DNA from: an uncultured Candidatus Melainabacteria bacterium
GTDB taxonomy: Bacteria; Cyanobacteriota; Vampirovibrionia; Gastranaerophilales; Gastranaerophilaceae
Direction: 5' to 3'
Assembly (NCBI GenBank): GCA_934717895.1
Contig: CAKUZO010000043.1
Span: 1-14,614 of the forward strand
Length of the DNA stretch: 14,614 nucleotides
Part shown: positions 7,195-13,855 of the stretch, piece after piece
Numbering within the stretch: the stretch's first letter is position 1
How the letters are laid out: every line of letters begins with the position of its first letter
Made by a program: the position numbers and the translations under genes
The notes under the pieces: generated by a model
What the model was told of the DNA's origin: nothing
Databases searched by the model: none
Seen by the model: only the letters and a program-made list of their open reading frames with translations

Positions 7195-8813
7195 TAATTG
7201 TCAATATCGATTTTTAAAATTTCACCCTTTTTGTTTACATACATCCATTTATTATGAGTTATTGCAAGAGTATATTCCCTATCGTTAAAAGGCATTAAGA
7301 TGTCAAATTTAAAATCAATTAAAACTTCATTTTGAAGGTTAATTAATCCCCACTTCAATTTGCCATTGACCCGACTTCTGGCAGGAAGAGTATTATCTTT
7401 ATCTAAGCATTTATCACGCTTAAACCAATATTTAAAAGGAACTATAATATTTTCATTAACATCAATAATTCCTTCTTTTGAATCTTTATTTGCAACAAGC
7501 AGATTTTTATTTATAAAGAATAAATCATCATATTTAAAATCAATTTTGATATTGCCGAATTTATCAATTAAACCGTTTTTATCATTTTTCATAGCGCAAA
7601 AATATTCACCGTTTCCCTCGGAGTTTATAAATTGAAAGTCTTCGTCGCAAACTTTCTTATTTGAAAAATCAATTATATATCCCTTGTTAAAATTATGTAC
7701 AAACATTGTTTCATTAGAAAAAATCTCAATATGTTCGTATTCAAAAGGAATAAGGGTTTCATTTTTTGAGTTTATAACGCCACATTTGCCATTTTTTTGT
7801 GCCACAGCCAAACTTTTTGTAGTGTCAAAAAAGTTTGAGCATAAACAATCATATTCGAAAGGAATAATAACTTTACTCTCAAGGTTAATAACCCCTTCCT
7901 TACCTTCTTTTTCTACGATAAAGCCCTCGTTTTTTCTAAATGGCAGGGCATAGATATTAAAACTTTCATCGTAAATGAAAGGAACGATGATATTTTCATT
8001 AACGTTAATCAAACCCCATTTACCTTGATTTTTTGCACAAATATGTTCTTTATCTCCAAAAAACTTCATATTGTCATATTTAAAATCAATAATGGTTTTC
8101 CCACATTCATTAATCACTCCATATTTTTCATTTAATTTTGCTGTAAAAAAGGAACGGTTTTCACCAAATGTCTTTTTTAATTCTTCATATTTGGGAGAGA
8201 TTAAATAATTGCCGTAATTGTCTATAAGACCATATTTTTTATCAATTGAAATAATAATACAGTCTTTATCAACCCTTTCAAAATTATCGCATTTGATTTT
8301 TAAATGAACCTTGCCTTTTTCATCAAATTCATACCAATAACCATCGATTTTACCTGATGCCTTGCCATAAATAAAACCGTAATATCGCATGCCTTCTAAA
8401 ACCGGATGTGCAAGTTCTGATACATGAGAATATTCGGCATTATAATAATCATACAGCCCTATTAAAATTTTTGCTAAAATTATTTTAACAACGGTTTTAA
8501 CCCTTGCCCTGCTCACCATAAGAGTTTTAGAGATTTCTGATATATTTTTACCCTGCTTTATGAGGATGAAAAATTCTTCCTCTCTTTCTGTGAGTTTTGT
8601 ACCGTTTTGAATTTCACAAACAAGAGTTTCATTTTCTTTGATATTAAAATTATCAACCATAGTTTTAATTTCCGCTTTAGAAAGATTAATAATATCGGAT
8701 ATTTCTTTATTGGTTTTTCTATTAATTAATTCCAAAGTCCAAGCTATTGTGATATCTTCAAGATGTTTCCACTTCTCCCATTCTTTTAAAATGTATTCTG
8801 CAGTCTTGGACAT
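7182..8813 (-). CDS. WG-repeat protein with two N-terminal helix-turn-helix segments
   Basis: A 543-residue protein. Residues about 20-55 and 72-118 each look like a helix-turn-helix; the second (LTEREEEFFILIKQG, then ISEISKTLMVSRARVKTVV) resembles LuxR or sigma region 4 DNA-binding domains. From about 190 to the end come roughly nine WG (KWG) repeats of the form KxGxI(N/D)xxxxxxIxPFxYD, for example KWGLINVNENIIVPFIYDE and KWGLINLQNEVLIDFKFD. At least one copy is degenerate (KGYIIDFSNKKV) and the last is partial. WG repeats form beta-rich surfaces of poorly known function, probably protein binding. The combination suggests a DNA-bound sensor or adaptor. Its start overlaps the stop of the nuclease gene upstream by one base (TAATG), so translation is coupled. 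No membrane segment is seen. Confidence 0.88.
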   Translation of the reverse strand: MSKTAEYILKEWEKWKHLEDITIAWTLELINRKTNKEISDIINLSKAEIKTMVDNFNIKENETLVCEIQNGTKLTEREEEFFILIKQGKNISEISKTLMVSRARVKTVVKIILAKILIGLYDYYNAEYSHVSELAHPVLEGMRYYGFIYGKASGKIDGYWYEFDEKGKVHLKIKCDNFERVDKDCIIISIDKKYGLIDNYGNYLISPKYEELKKTFGENRSFFTAKLNEKYGVINECGKTIIDFKYDNMKFFGDKEHICAKNQGKWGLINVNENIIVPFIYDESFNIYALPFRKNEGFIVEKEGKEGVINLESKVIIPFEYDCLCSNFFDTTKSLAVAQKNGKCGVINSKNETLIPFEYEHIEIFSNETMFVHNFNKGYIIDFSNKKVCDEDFQFINSEGNGEYFCAMKNDKNGLIDKFGNIKIDFKYDDLFFINKNLLVANKDSKEGIIDVNENIIVPFKYWFKRDKCLDKDNTLPARSRVNGKLKWGLINLQNEVLIDFKFDILMPFNDREYTLAITHNKWMYVNKKGEILKIDIDNYVTK

Positions 8814-9913
8814 TACATTTGACCATTTACTTTAAGTTGTTCAATTATCCAATCAACACATTCTTTAACTTTATTATTAAAACTATTTTCTTTTACAAGT
8901 TCAAAGATTGTATCATCGGATATCGAAAACACCTTTTCTTTAAATTTGTTTTTTGAAAATGAATTATTCCAAGATAAATCATTGGGATTCAAAACTTGAA
9001 TCAGCTTAAATACGCTATTATTTTCCAAACTGATACGTGCCACATCTACCTGGGATTTATCTTCTGATAAAGATAATTTATATCCAAGATTCCATTCATT
9101 ATCATCTTGACTGTTATCATCAAACGGTTTTATTTTTGTAAGTTCTTCTTCAAGTTTTTCTTTAAATCGGCTTAATAAAGTATTTTTTAGTGCCTGTGCG
9201 ATACTGTAAGCATTTTCAATATCGTTTTGTGTTTTTAATAAATTTTCAATTTCCATTAGTTCGCCTTTCTTTGTTTGTAATGTAAACTCTTCTATTGCTG
9301 TTTCAAATTGCAATAAAATTTCTCTGATAGGTGCTTTGTTTATGGTTGCTTTATCAGATATGCAAGCTCTTATCCAGTTTAATATATCCACATTCCAAGA
9401 TATGAGACCAATTTCTTCATCTTTTAAACTCTCTCTGCTTCCCATAGATGGTTCTGTTCCATATTTTGTAAGATAATATACTTTAGGATTTTCGTCATTT
9501 GGTTTTCTTTTCTTTGAATAATCGTATAATTGTTTCGATTGGTCGCAGGCATTTATTTTAACCTCTATAGGAATTACAAAATCTTTTGTTCTGTCTTTTA
9601 TGAGTATGTCAATTCTTCGACAACCTTCAATTACTTCTTCTCTTATAACCTCTAGTTCTGATAATGGAATATCCTTTTTTAAAACTATTTTGAAAAATAA
9701 ATTTAAATATATTTTATTCTGACCATGAGAACCGTTTGGGTCTAAAAGTTCGGTTAAAATTCTGCACATTGGGACTTCTTTTTGACTAATATGTGTAATT
9801 TCAAATATATTAAAATTATTACCTGTTTCTTTTGCAATTGTTTCTTTTATAGTTTTCTGTTTAATTGTAATTTCGTTTACATCATTCAGTAATTTTTCAA
9901 TTTTTTCTATCAT
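8813..9913 (-). CDS. PD-(D/E)XK nuclease family protein (PDDEXK_4-like)
   Basis: A 366-residue protein whose N-terminal half matches the PDDEXK_4 (PF14281) pattern: NIFEITHIS (35-43), then EVPMCRILTELLDPNGSHG (46-64), then RRIDILI with D102, then IPIEVKI with E117 and K119, then Q125/Q128. This is a complete nuclease core. The C-terminal half (about 200-366) is helical then mixed and probably holds the partner or substrate-binding part. The start is supported by GGAG seven bases upstream. It is the second gene of the block, 57 bp after the SMC-like ATPase, and overlaps the WG-repeat gene. Members of this family are frequent in defence islands, but their targets are mostly unknown. It could be activated by the neighbouring ATPase, by analogy with SMC-plus-nuclease systems such as Lamassu; that is inference. 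Confidence 0.9.
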   Translation of the reverse strand: MIEKIEKLLNDVNEITIKQKTIKETIAKETGNNFNIFEITHISQKEVPMCRILTELLDPNGSHGQNKIYLNLFFKIVLKKDIPLSELEVIREEVIEGCRRIDILIKDRTKDFVIPIEVKINACDQSKQLYDYSKKRKPNDENPKVYYLTKYGTEPSMGSRESLKDEEIGLISWNVDILNWIRACISDKATINKAPIREILLQFETAIEEFTLQTKKGELMEIENLLKTQNDIENAYSIAQALKNTLLSRFKEKLEEELTKIKPFDDNSQDDNEWNLGYKLSLSEDKSQVDVARISLENNSVFKLIQVLNPNDLSWNNSFSKNKFKEKVFSISDDTIFELVKENSFNNKVKECVDWIIEQLKVNGQM

Positions 9914-9970
9914 ATTTTACTCCATTTATATAAGTTGTGTTTCTTTGATTTCAGATTGATTTTTAATTTT

Positions 9971-10468
9971 TTAATTTACTGTAATAATCTGATCTGCATA
10001 ATCTAGCATACTTGTTTCGGTGCTTACCAAAATAATTTGTTTCTTATTTGATTCTTCTTTCAGATTTTTTATAAAATCTTTTAATTTTGTGCTATCAAAT
10101 TGATTATGAGAATTTGAATCTAAAAGTACAAAATCAAAATCTTCATAAGGAATATCGTTATCATTTGCCGGTTTTCCATTTATACATAATGATTTTTTGC
10201 CATTAATATCAATTGTTTTAAAAATTGATATCAAATTCCCATTTCCATCTATCAAAACAATTTTAACAGATGCCTCTGTTTCGCTTTCGTGTATCAAATA
10301 TTCAGTTTTTGCCTCATATTTCCCTAAGGCAAAATTAATTCCATCGATTATATTGCTTTTTCCTGTGCCATTTAAGCCTGTAATTACTGTTAATCCTGAG
10401 TCGAAAGAAATTGTGCATTTACCTTTAAAGGATTTAAAATTGTTTAATTCTAAAAATTTAATTTTCAT
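9971..10468 (-). CDS. Miniature SMC/RecF-like ATPase without coiled coil or hinge
   Basis: Only 165 residues. The N-terminus is a textbook SMC/RecF start: FLELNNFKSFKG, then Walker A GLNGTGKS (31-38), then IDGINFALG. The C-terminus resembles the end of an SMC head: FVLLDSNS (113-120) in the Walker B/D-loop position, then IILVST (145-150) and ADQIITV, as in the SMC switch region. Between them are only about 60 residues of beta-rich sequence, so the coiled-coil arms, hinge and LSGG signature are all missing. Walker B has Ser where the catalytic Glu is expected (LLDS rather than LLDE), which suggests ATP binding without efficient hydrolysis. The start is supported by AAGGA about eight bases upstream. 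It is the first gene after the operon promoter. It is an intact reading frame with its own start and stop, so it is more likely a compact family than a decayed SMC, although decay cannot be excluded. Confidence 0.85.
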   Translation of the reverse strand: MKIKFLELNNFKSFKGKCTISFDSGLTVITGLNGTGKSNIIDGINFALGKYEAKTEYLIHESETEASVKIVLIDGNGNLISIFKTIDINGKKSLCINGKPANDNDIPYEDFDFVLLDSNSHNQFDSTKLKDFIKNLKEESNKKQIILVSTETSMLDYADQIITVN

Positions 10469-10511
10469 TTTTATATTTCCTTAACCATTGTAGTGTCTAT
10501 GTTTATTCTTA

Positions 10512-10549
10512 AATATGAGTTTAACACAGCACCCCGTCAATTTATGACG
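10512..10549 (-). promoter_or_regulatory. Main promoter of the minus-strand block with overlapping operator
   Basis: Read on the minus strand, TTGACG (-35, complement of 10535-10540), 17 bp, CATATT (-10, complement of 10512-10517) is a good sigma-70 promoter, 44 bp from the ATPase start. The -35 is embedded in the perfect palindrome CGTCA-N5-TGACG (10535-10549). A protein bound there would block RNA polymerase. The same GTCA-N5-TGAC element lies in front of the WYL gene. Confidence 0.65.
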
Positions 10550-10566
10550 TAACAATTTCTTTTCAT

Positions 10567-10581
10567 TAGACTGTAAGTCTA
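10567..10581. promoter_or_regulatory. Palindrome TAGACT-GTA-AGTCTA ahead of the XRE gene
   Basis: A perfect 15-bp inverted repeat lies 34 bp before the XRE start, in the 147-bp divergent region shared with the ATPase operon. Small XRE regulators typically bind such short palindromes at their own promoter. A CATAAT at 10604-10609 could be the -10 for the XRE gene, with no good -35. Autoregulation is inferred. Confidence 0.4.
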
Positions 10582-10615
10582 TACGGTTGTACATTCATAA
10601 TAGCATAATTAAAGA

Positions 10616-10828
10616 ATGAATAGCAGTGTTATCAGAAATTTTGCAACAAAAGTACAACAAATAAGACTTGCTAAAAAACTTACAAAAGGTAAGGTCGCAG
10701 AGCTAGCCGGATTAGATATTTCATATATTGGTAAAATTGAGCGAAATGAAAAAATTCCAAACTTAAGAACAATAGTAAAACTTGCTGATGCCCTTGAAGT
10801 TCAGGTCAAAGAATTGTTTGATTTTTGA
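10616..10828 (+). CDS. Small XRE-family helix-turn-helix regulator
   Basis: This 70-residue protein is essentially one HTH_3 (Cro/CI-type) domain: IRLAKKLTKGKVAELAGLD, then ISYIGKIERNEKIPNL, then LADALEVQVKELF. The SYIGKIERNEKIP segment holds the recognition helix and the conserved Glu-Arg that follows it. It has no dimerisation or ligand domain beyond that, as in controller (C) proteins of restriction systems and small phage repressors. It is transcribed divergently from the seven-gene block and converges on the zinc-ribbon gene, with only five bases between the two stop codons. No strong Shine-Dalgarno is seen (AAAG is close to the ATG). Likely targets are its own palindrome at 10567-10581 and perhaps the divergent operon promoter. 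Confidence 0.93.
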   Translation: MNSSVIRNFATKVQQIRLAKKLTKGKVAELAGLDISYIGKIERNEKIPNLRTIVKLADALEVQVKELFDF

Positions 10829-10833
10829 TGCTG

Positions 10834-11259
10834 TTATTTATTATCAAATGATTTTGCAATAATGATGTTATTATTTTCCAAATAAATACTTAATTTCGGC
10901 GTTAAATTTTTTAATTTGTTGCTGCCAATATAATCCAAAGCTAAAGTCATATTATCAAGTTCTTTTTTATCTGATTCTTTTATAGAGAATAATTTTTGAA
11001 ATTTTATAGGTTCTCCATATTTTGGAGCATTATTTATTTCTGAATAATTTGTTTTTATAAGTTTCAAAATATGAACCATAAATAGTTTGTCTGCTTTATT
11101 TTTAAAATAATAATTCTTATTTTTTTTAAACGTCTTTTTACAGTTTTTACATTTGTATCTTGGTGTTTTTTCAGTAGTTGAATCATATCCATTAACAACT
11201 ATATCTGTTTTACCACAATAAGGACATTTCTCTGGTTTGGTGTTATTCTTTTCTTTCAT
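10834..11259 (-). CDS. Zinc-ribbon protein of unknown function
   Basis: A 141-residue protein with an N-terminal CPYCGKTDIVVNG and YKCKNCKKTFKK pair, placing C12, C15, C37 and C40 to bind zinc. This type of ribbon is typical of the N-terminus of IS1 InsA and related transposases, but the remaining hundred residues show no DDE catalytic domain and match nothing I know. The protein is Lys- and Asn-rich and probably cytoplasmic and nucleic-acid binding. Its promoter puts the transcription start at or next to the ATG, and no Shine-Dalgarno is present, so a leaderless mRNA is likely. It may be a fragment of a transposase-like gene or an independent small regulator. Confidence 0.75.
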   Translation of the reverse strand: MKEKNNTKPEKCPYCGKTDIVVNGYDSTTEKTPRYKCKNCKKTFKKNKNYYFKNKADKLFMVHILKLIKTNYSEINNAPKYGEPIKFQKLFSIKESDKKELDNMTLALDYIGSNKLKNLTPKLSIYLENNNIIIAKSFDNK

Positions 11260-11265
11260 ATTCTA

Positions 11266-11294
11266 ATTATAACATCTTTCAAGATTTATCACAA
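11266..11294 (-). promoter_or_regulatory. Promoter of the zinc-ribbon gene (leaderless)
   Basis: On the minus strand, TTGTGA (complement of 11289-11294), exactly 17 bp, consensus TATAAT (complement of 11266-11271). The expected transcription start, about seven bases on, coincides with the A of the ATG at 11259. ATCAC/GTGAT repeats overlap and flank the -35. Confidence 0.65.
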
Positions 11295-11308
11295 ATTTAT
11301 AATTTTTC

Positions 11309-11335
11309 GTGATAGTAAATCACCTAAAGCGCTTT
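11309..11335. promoter_or_regulatory. Palindromes in the divergent zinc-ribbon/methyltransferase region
   Basis: GTGAT-AGTAA-ATCAC (11309-11323) is a perfect 5-N5-5 palindrome, and AAAGCGCTTT (11326-11335) is a perfect 10-bp palindrome right beside it. A third ATCAC at 11288-11292 overlaps the -35 of the zinc-ribbon promoter and is inverted to GTGAT at 11309. They are likely operators for one or both divergent genes. Confidence 0.4.
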
Positions 11336-11389
11336 GATAGTAAGAGTTATAGTCATTTTTGTCTTAAGCAAAAACTTCTTTCTAGTTTA

Positions 11390-11423
11390 TTCCGGCAGCA
11401 AAAAGTTAGAGAACCTGCCGGAA
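11390..11423 (+). promoter_or_regulatory. GC-rich leader hairpin next to the methyltransferase ribosome binding site
   Basis: A perfect 9-bp inverted repeat, TTCCGGCAG (11390-11398) with CTGCCGGAA (11415-11423), has a 16-base loop. It stands out as GC-rich in very AT-rich surroundings. Its right arm runs into the Shine-Dalgarno GAAAGGA (11421-11427) of the methyltransferase gene. As RNA it could limit ribosome access; as DNA it could be an operator. Confidence 0.5.
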
Positions 11424-11433
11424 AGGACAAAAA

Positions 11434-12726
11434 ATGAATACGGAAAAAATTTGTAACCCACTTATTTTGAGAATTGAAGTAGAAAAACTTAAAGAACCCG
11501 AAAGAAAATTACGAAAGCACAAGCCCGAGAAAATCAAAAAACTTGCAAGACTTATCAAAGAAAATGGTATTTTTATCCCTATTGTAATTGACAAGAAACA
11601 AAAAATTGTAACCGGTTACGCAAGGTATCTTGCAGCTAAAGAATTGGGGCTTGAAAAAGTTCCCGCTATTGATGCCTCTCATCTTACAGCAGAACAGCTA
11701 AGAGCCTATTCTATAGCTGATAACAAGATGACAGAAACTGCCAAGTGGGATATTGATGCCTTGAAGTTTGAATTTAAAGAATTGCAGGAATTGGATTTTG
11801 ACTTAAGTCTTACTGCTTTTGAAATTCCTGAGATTGACTTTATAATTCAAGATTCTAAGAAAAATAATAAAAATGAATCCATAGAAACAATACCGGATGA
11901 TCTTAATATTGAAAAACGTGTAAATACCGGAGATATATGGCAGCTTGGTAAACATCGTTTATTATGTGGAAATGCTTTAGATATTCAGAATTACGGATTA
12001 TTACTCAAAGATATCAGACCGGTAATGGTTTTAACTGACCCTCCCTATAATCTTGCTGTTAAAAATATATGCGGCAATGGAAAAATTCAACATAAGGAAT
12101 TTGCAATGGCAAGCGGAGAAATGTCATCTGAGGAATTTACTGGGTTTCTTGGTGCTATTTTTAATAATCTGATGCAATATACGATAGATGGCTCTTTGCA
12201 TTATATATTTATGGACTGGAGGCATGTGTTAGAAATTTTAACCGCCGGCAAATGTTATTCTGAATTTAAAAATTTGTGTGTTTGGAACAAAATGGTTGGC
12301 GGACAAGGCTCTTTTTACAGAAGTCAGCATGAATTAGTATTTGTGTTTAAAAACGGCGTGGTCAAATATATAAATAATATCCAACTTGGTAAATTTGGTC
12401 GCTATAGAACTAATGTATGGGATTTTAAGGGGGTTCATGTTTCAAATCCTGAAAATAAAGATGATTTAAAATTTCATCCAACTTGTAAACCTGTAAAAAT
12501 GCTGGAAGAAGTTATTTTAGATGCAAGCAATCCGGATGATGCTGTACTTGACTGTTTTGCAGGTTCAGGCTCCACTCTTTTAGCTTGTGAGAATACAAAC
12601 CGGGTTTGTTATGCGATTGAACTTGAACCTAATTATTGCGATGTAATACTTCATCGCTTTGAACAATTAACTGGAGAAAAAGTGCAACTAGTAAGCACTT
12701 TAGAGGAAAATAAAGGAGGACAATAA
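11434..12726 (+). CDS. ParB-like domain fused to beta-class DNA adenine/cytosine-N4 methyltransferase
   Basis: The 430-residue protein has two parts. Residues about 8-105 are a ParB/Srx-like N-terminal domain (LARLIKENGIFIPIVID, then VTGYARYLAAKELG). Residues about 160-415 are an amino-group DNA methyltransferase: catalytic motif IV is DPPYN (202-206) and the S-adenosylmethionine motif I is FAGSGS (375-380), preceded by FHPTCKPVKML. Motif IV before motif I defines the beta class, which methylates adenine N6 or cytosine N4. Such ParB-methyltransferase fusions are common in prophages and integrated elements and usually act as orphan modifiers that protect the element DNA. AAAGGA seven bases upstream supports the start, and a strong hairpin overlaps that site. 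The DUF5681 gene starts two bases after its stop, so the two are co-translated. The recognition sequence cannot be predicted. Confidence 0.95.
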   Translation: MNTEKICNPLILRIEVEKLKEPERKLRKHKPEKIKKLARLIKENGIFIPIVIDKKQKIVTGYARYLAAKELGLEKVPAIDASHLTAEQLRAYSIADNKMTETAKWDIDALKFEFKELQELDFDLSLTAFEIPEIDFIIQDSKKNNKNESIETIPDDLNIEKRVNTGDIWQLGKHRLLCGNALDIQNYGLLLKDIRPVMVLTDPPYNLAVKNICGNGKIQHKEFAMASGEMSSEEFTGFLGAIFNNLMQYTIDGSLHYIFMDWRHVLEILTAGKCYSEFKNLCVWNKMVGGQGSFYRSQHELVFVFKNGVVKYINNIQLGKFGRYRTNVWDFKGVHVSNPENKDDLKFHPTCKPVKMLEEVILDASNPDDAVLDCFAGSGSTLLACENTNRVCYAIELEPNYCDVILHRFEQLTGEKVQLVSTLEENKGGQ

Positions 12727-12728
12727 TT

Positions 12729-13223
12729 ATGGGTATTTTTGACAAATACGAAAACATTCAGGATGTAATTGATGAGGCTATAAAAACCTATCATCCTGAA
12801 GGTAACAGGGATTATAAAACAGGACAATTTATTAAAGGTAAGTCCGGAAATCCAAAAGGACGTCCAAAAAGGAATTTAAAAACAAGACCAAATGAATGTC
12901 TAAACAAAATTTTGAGTCAATTTGTAGAAACAACAATTAATGGTAAACATAAAAAGATTACTTGTTTGGAGGTTTTGATTCACAAATTGGTTAGTGAAAT
13001 TATAAAAGGTGATGATACAAAATTACTTTTACAATTTTTAAAGATTTTTAGATCTGATATAGATATTCAGCATGAATTAGAAACTCGTCTAAAACCTAAA
13101 AACGAAGGACCTGATGTTCCCGGATATATAATTCAGTCACAATTAACCCAATTACTAGACATACTTAATGGTATTGATAGAACCAGTAATATTCCAAAAG
13201 AATATATTGTAGAAGATAAATAA
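12729..13223 (+). CDS. DUF5681 domain protein
   Basis: A 164-residue protein with the DUF5681 hallmark at residues 32-49: GQFIKGKSGNPKGRPKRN, a basic Gly-rich stretch. The remainder is helical with no enzymatic motif. In phages and integrated elements, DUF5681 genes are regularly found next to ParB-fused methyltransferases, sometimes in the position of a small terminase-like DNA-binding protein; the function is not established. AAAGGAGG nine bases before the ATG supports the start. It is the last gene of a two-gene unit that ends at the strong hairpin terminator at 13231-13269. Confidence 0.85.
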   Translation: MGIFDKYENIQDVIDEAIKTYHPEGNRDYKTGQFIKGKSGNPKGRPKRNLKTRPNECLNKILSQFVETTINGKHKKITCLEVLIHKLVSEIIKGDDTKLLLQFLKIFRSDIDIQHELETRLKPKNEGPDVPGYIIQSQLTQLLDILNGIDRTSNIPKEYIVEDK

Positions 13224-13230
13224 TTCAAGG

Positions 13231-13269
13231 ATATGGGGCAAGGTAAAAATCACTTTGTCCCATATTTTT
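13231..13269 (+). terminator. Strong Rho-independent terminator after the DUF5681 gene
   Basis: Left arm ATATGGGGCAAGG (13231-13243) pairs with CTTTGTCCCATAT (13253-13265) over 13 positions, including two G-T pairs, with a 9-base loop and a TTTTT tail. It begins 7 bp after the stop codon and separates the methyltransferase unit from the recombinase unit. Confidence 0.85.
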
Positions 13270-13358
13270 AACCTTGACTATTATTTAAATCAGAGTTTGA
13301 ATGCAATACGACTTAAAATGACATACTTATATGTAAAAATAAATAACGGAGGCATATT

Positions 13359-13790
13359 ATGTCAGAACATCATTGGTATAAATTAAGAAAAAGACTTGAA
13401 AACATTATACACCCAAGCCTTAATTTGTCCTTCATTTACATTCCTTTAAGCAAAAAGACTCAATGGAGTGAAATTACAGTAAGATTTTTTCAAATAAAAT
13501 TTGATAATGAGATTATTTGGGCATTTCCTAAAAATACAAATCAAAATATTGACCAAGGCTTTATTCACGGATGGAGTAATAAAACAAATGAGTGCATAGA
13601 GTTTCCCATTCAATCAATAATTAAATACCTTGATTTGCCAAGGCAGGAATTAATAAAATATCAGGATAATGCCGGATTAGCCGATATTTTAAAGGCTATG
13701 GACAGAAGAATAAGCCCAAAGCGTTTAAAAGAATTAGAATTGTCGCCTGCTGCAAAACAAGTATTAAATAAACGGCTATCTTTAAAATGA
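13359..13790 (+). CDS. SF0329-like protein of unknown function
   Basis: A 143-residue protein. An N-terminal WYKLRKRLENIIHPSL (6-21) and a C-terminal AMDRRISPKRLKEL (113-126) match my memory of the SF0329 family, whose members begin with a W-x-x-L-K-x-x-x-E segment and carry a LDRRxGKRRL-type motif near the end. The middle looks beta-rich. No enzymatic residues stand out and no function is known. It is preceded by GGAGG seven bases before the ATG and by TTGACT (13274-13279), a plausible -35 without a clear -10. Its stop overlaps a possible start of the next frame (ATGA, 13787-13790). It leads a DUF2924-recombinase unit, so it probably belongs to the mobile element. Confidence 0.75.
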   Translation: MSEHHWYKLRKRLENIIHPSLNLSFIYIPLSKKTQWSEITVRFFQIKFDNEIIWAFPKNTNQNIDQGFIHGWSNKTNECIEFPIQSIIKYLDLPRQELIKYQDNAGLADILKAMDRRISPKRLKELELSPAAKQVLNKRLSLK

Positions 13791-13855
13791 TAATTTCTGT
13801 GTCTTTTTTGCATTTAGACTTGATTTCGCTTGCGACAAGAGCGATTAATGTAAGT

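Noticed and set aside
10834..11259. Transposase (IS1 InsA-like)
   Set aside because: Only the zinc ribbon resembles transposases. There is no DDE domain, no partner frame and no terminal inverted repeats around the gene.
480..12726. Classical restriction-modification pair of the methyltransferase with one of the PD-(D/E)XK proteins
   Set aside because: The nuclease genes are about 1.5 and 9.5 kb away in separate transcription units, and neither has a recognisable type II enzyme layout.
13787..13855. Upstream ATG start for the DUF2924 gene
   Set aside because: The extra 23 residues are hydrophobic and unlike DUF2924 N-termini. Kept only as an alternative because of the ATGA overlap with the preceding gene.
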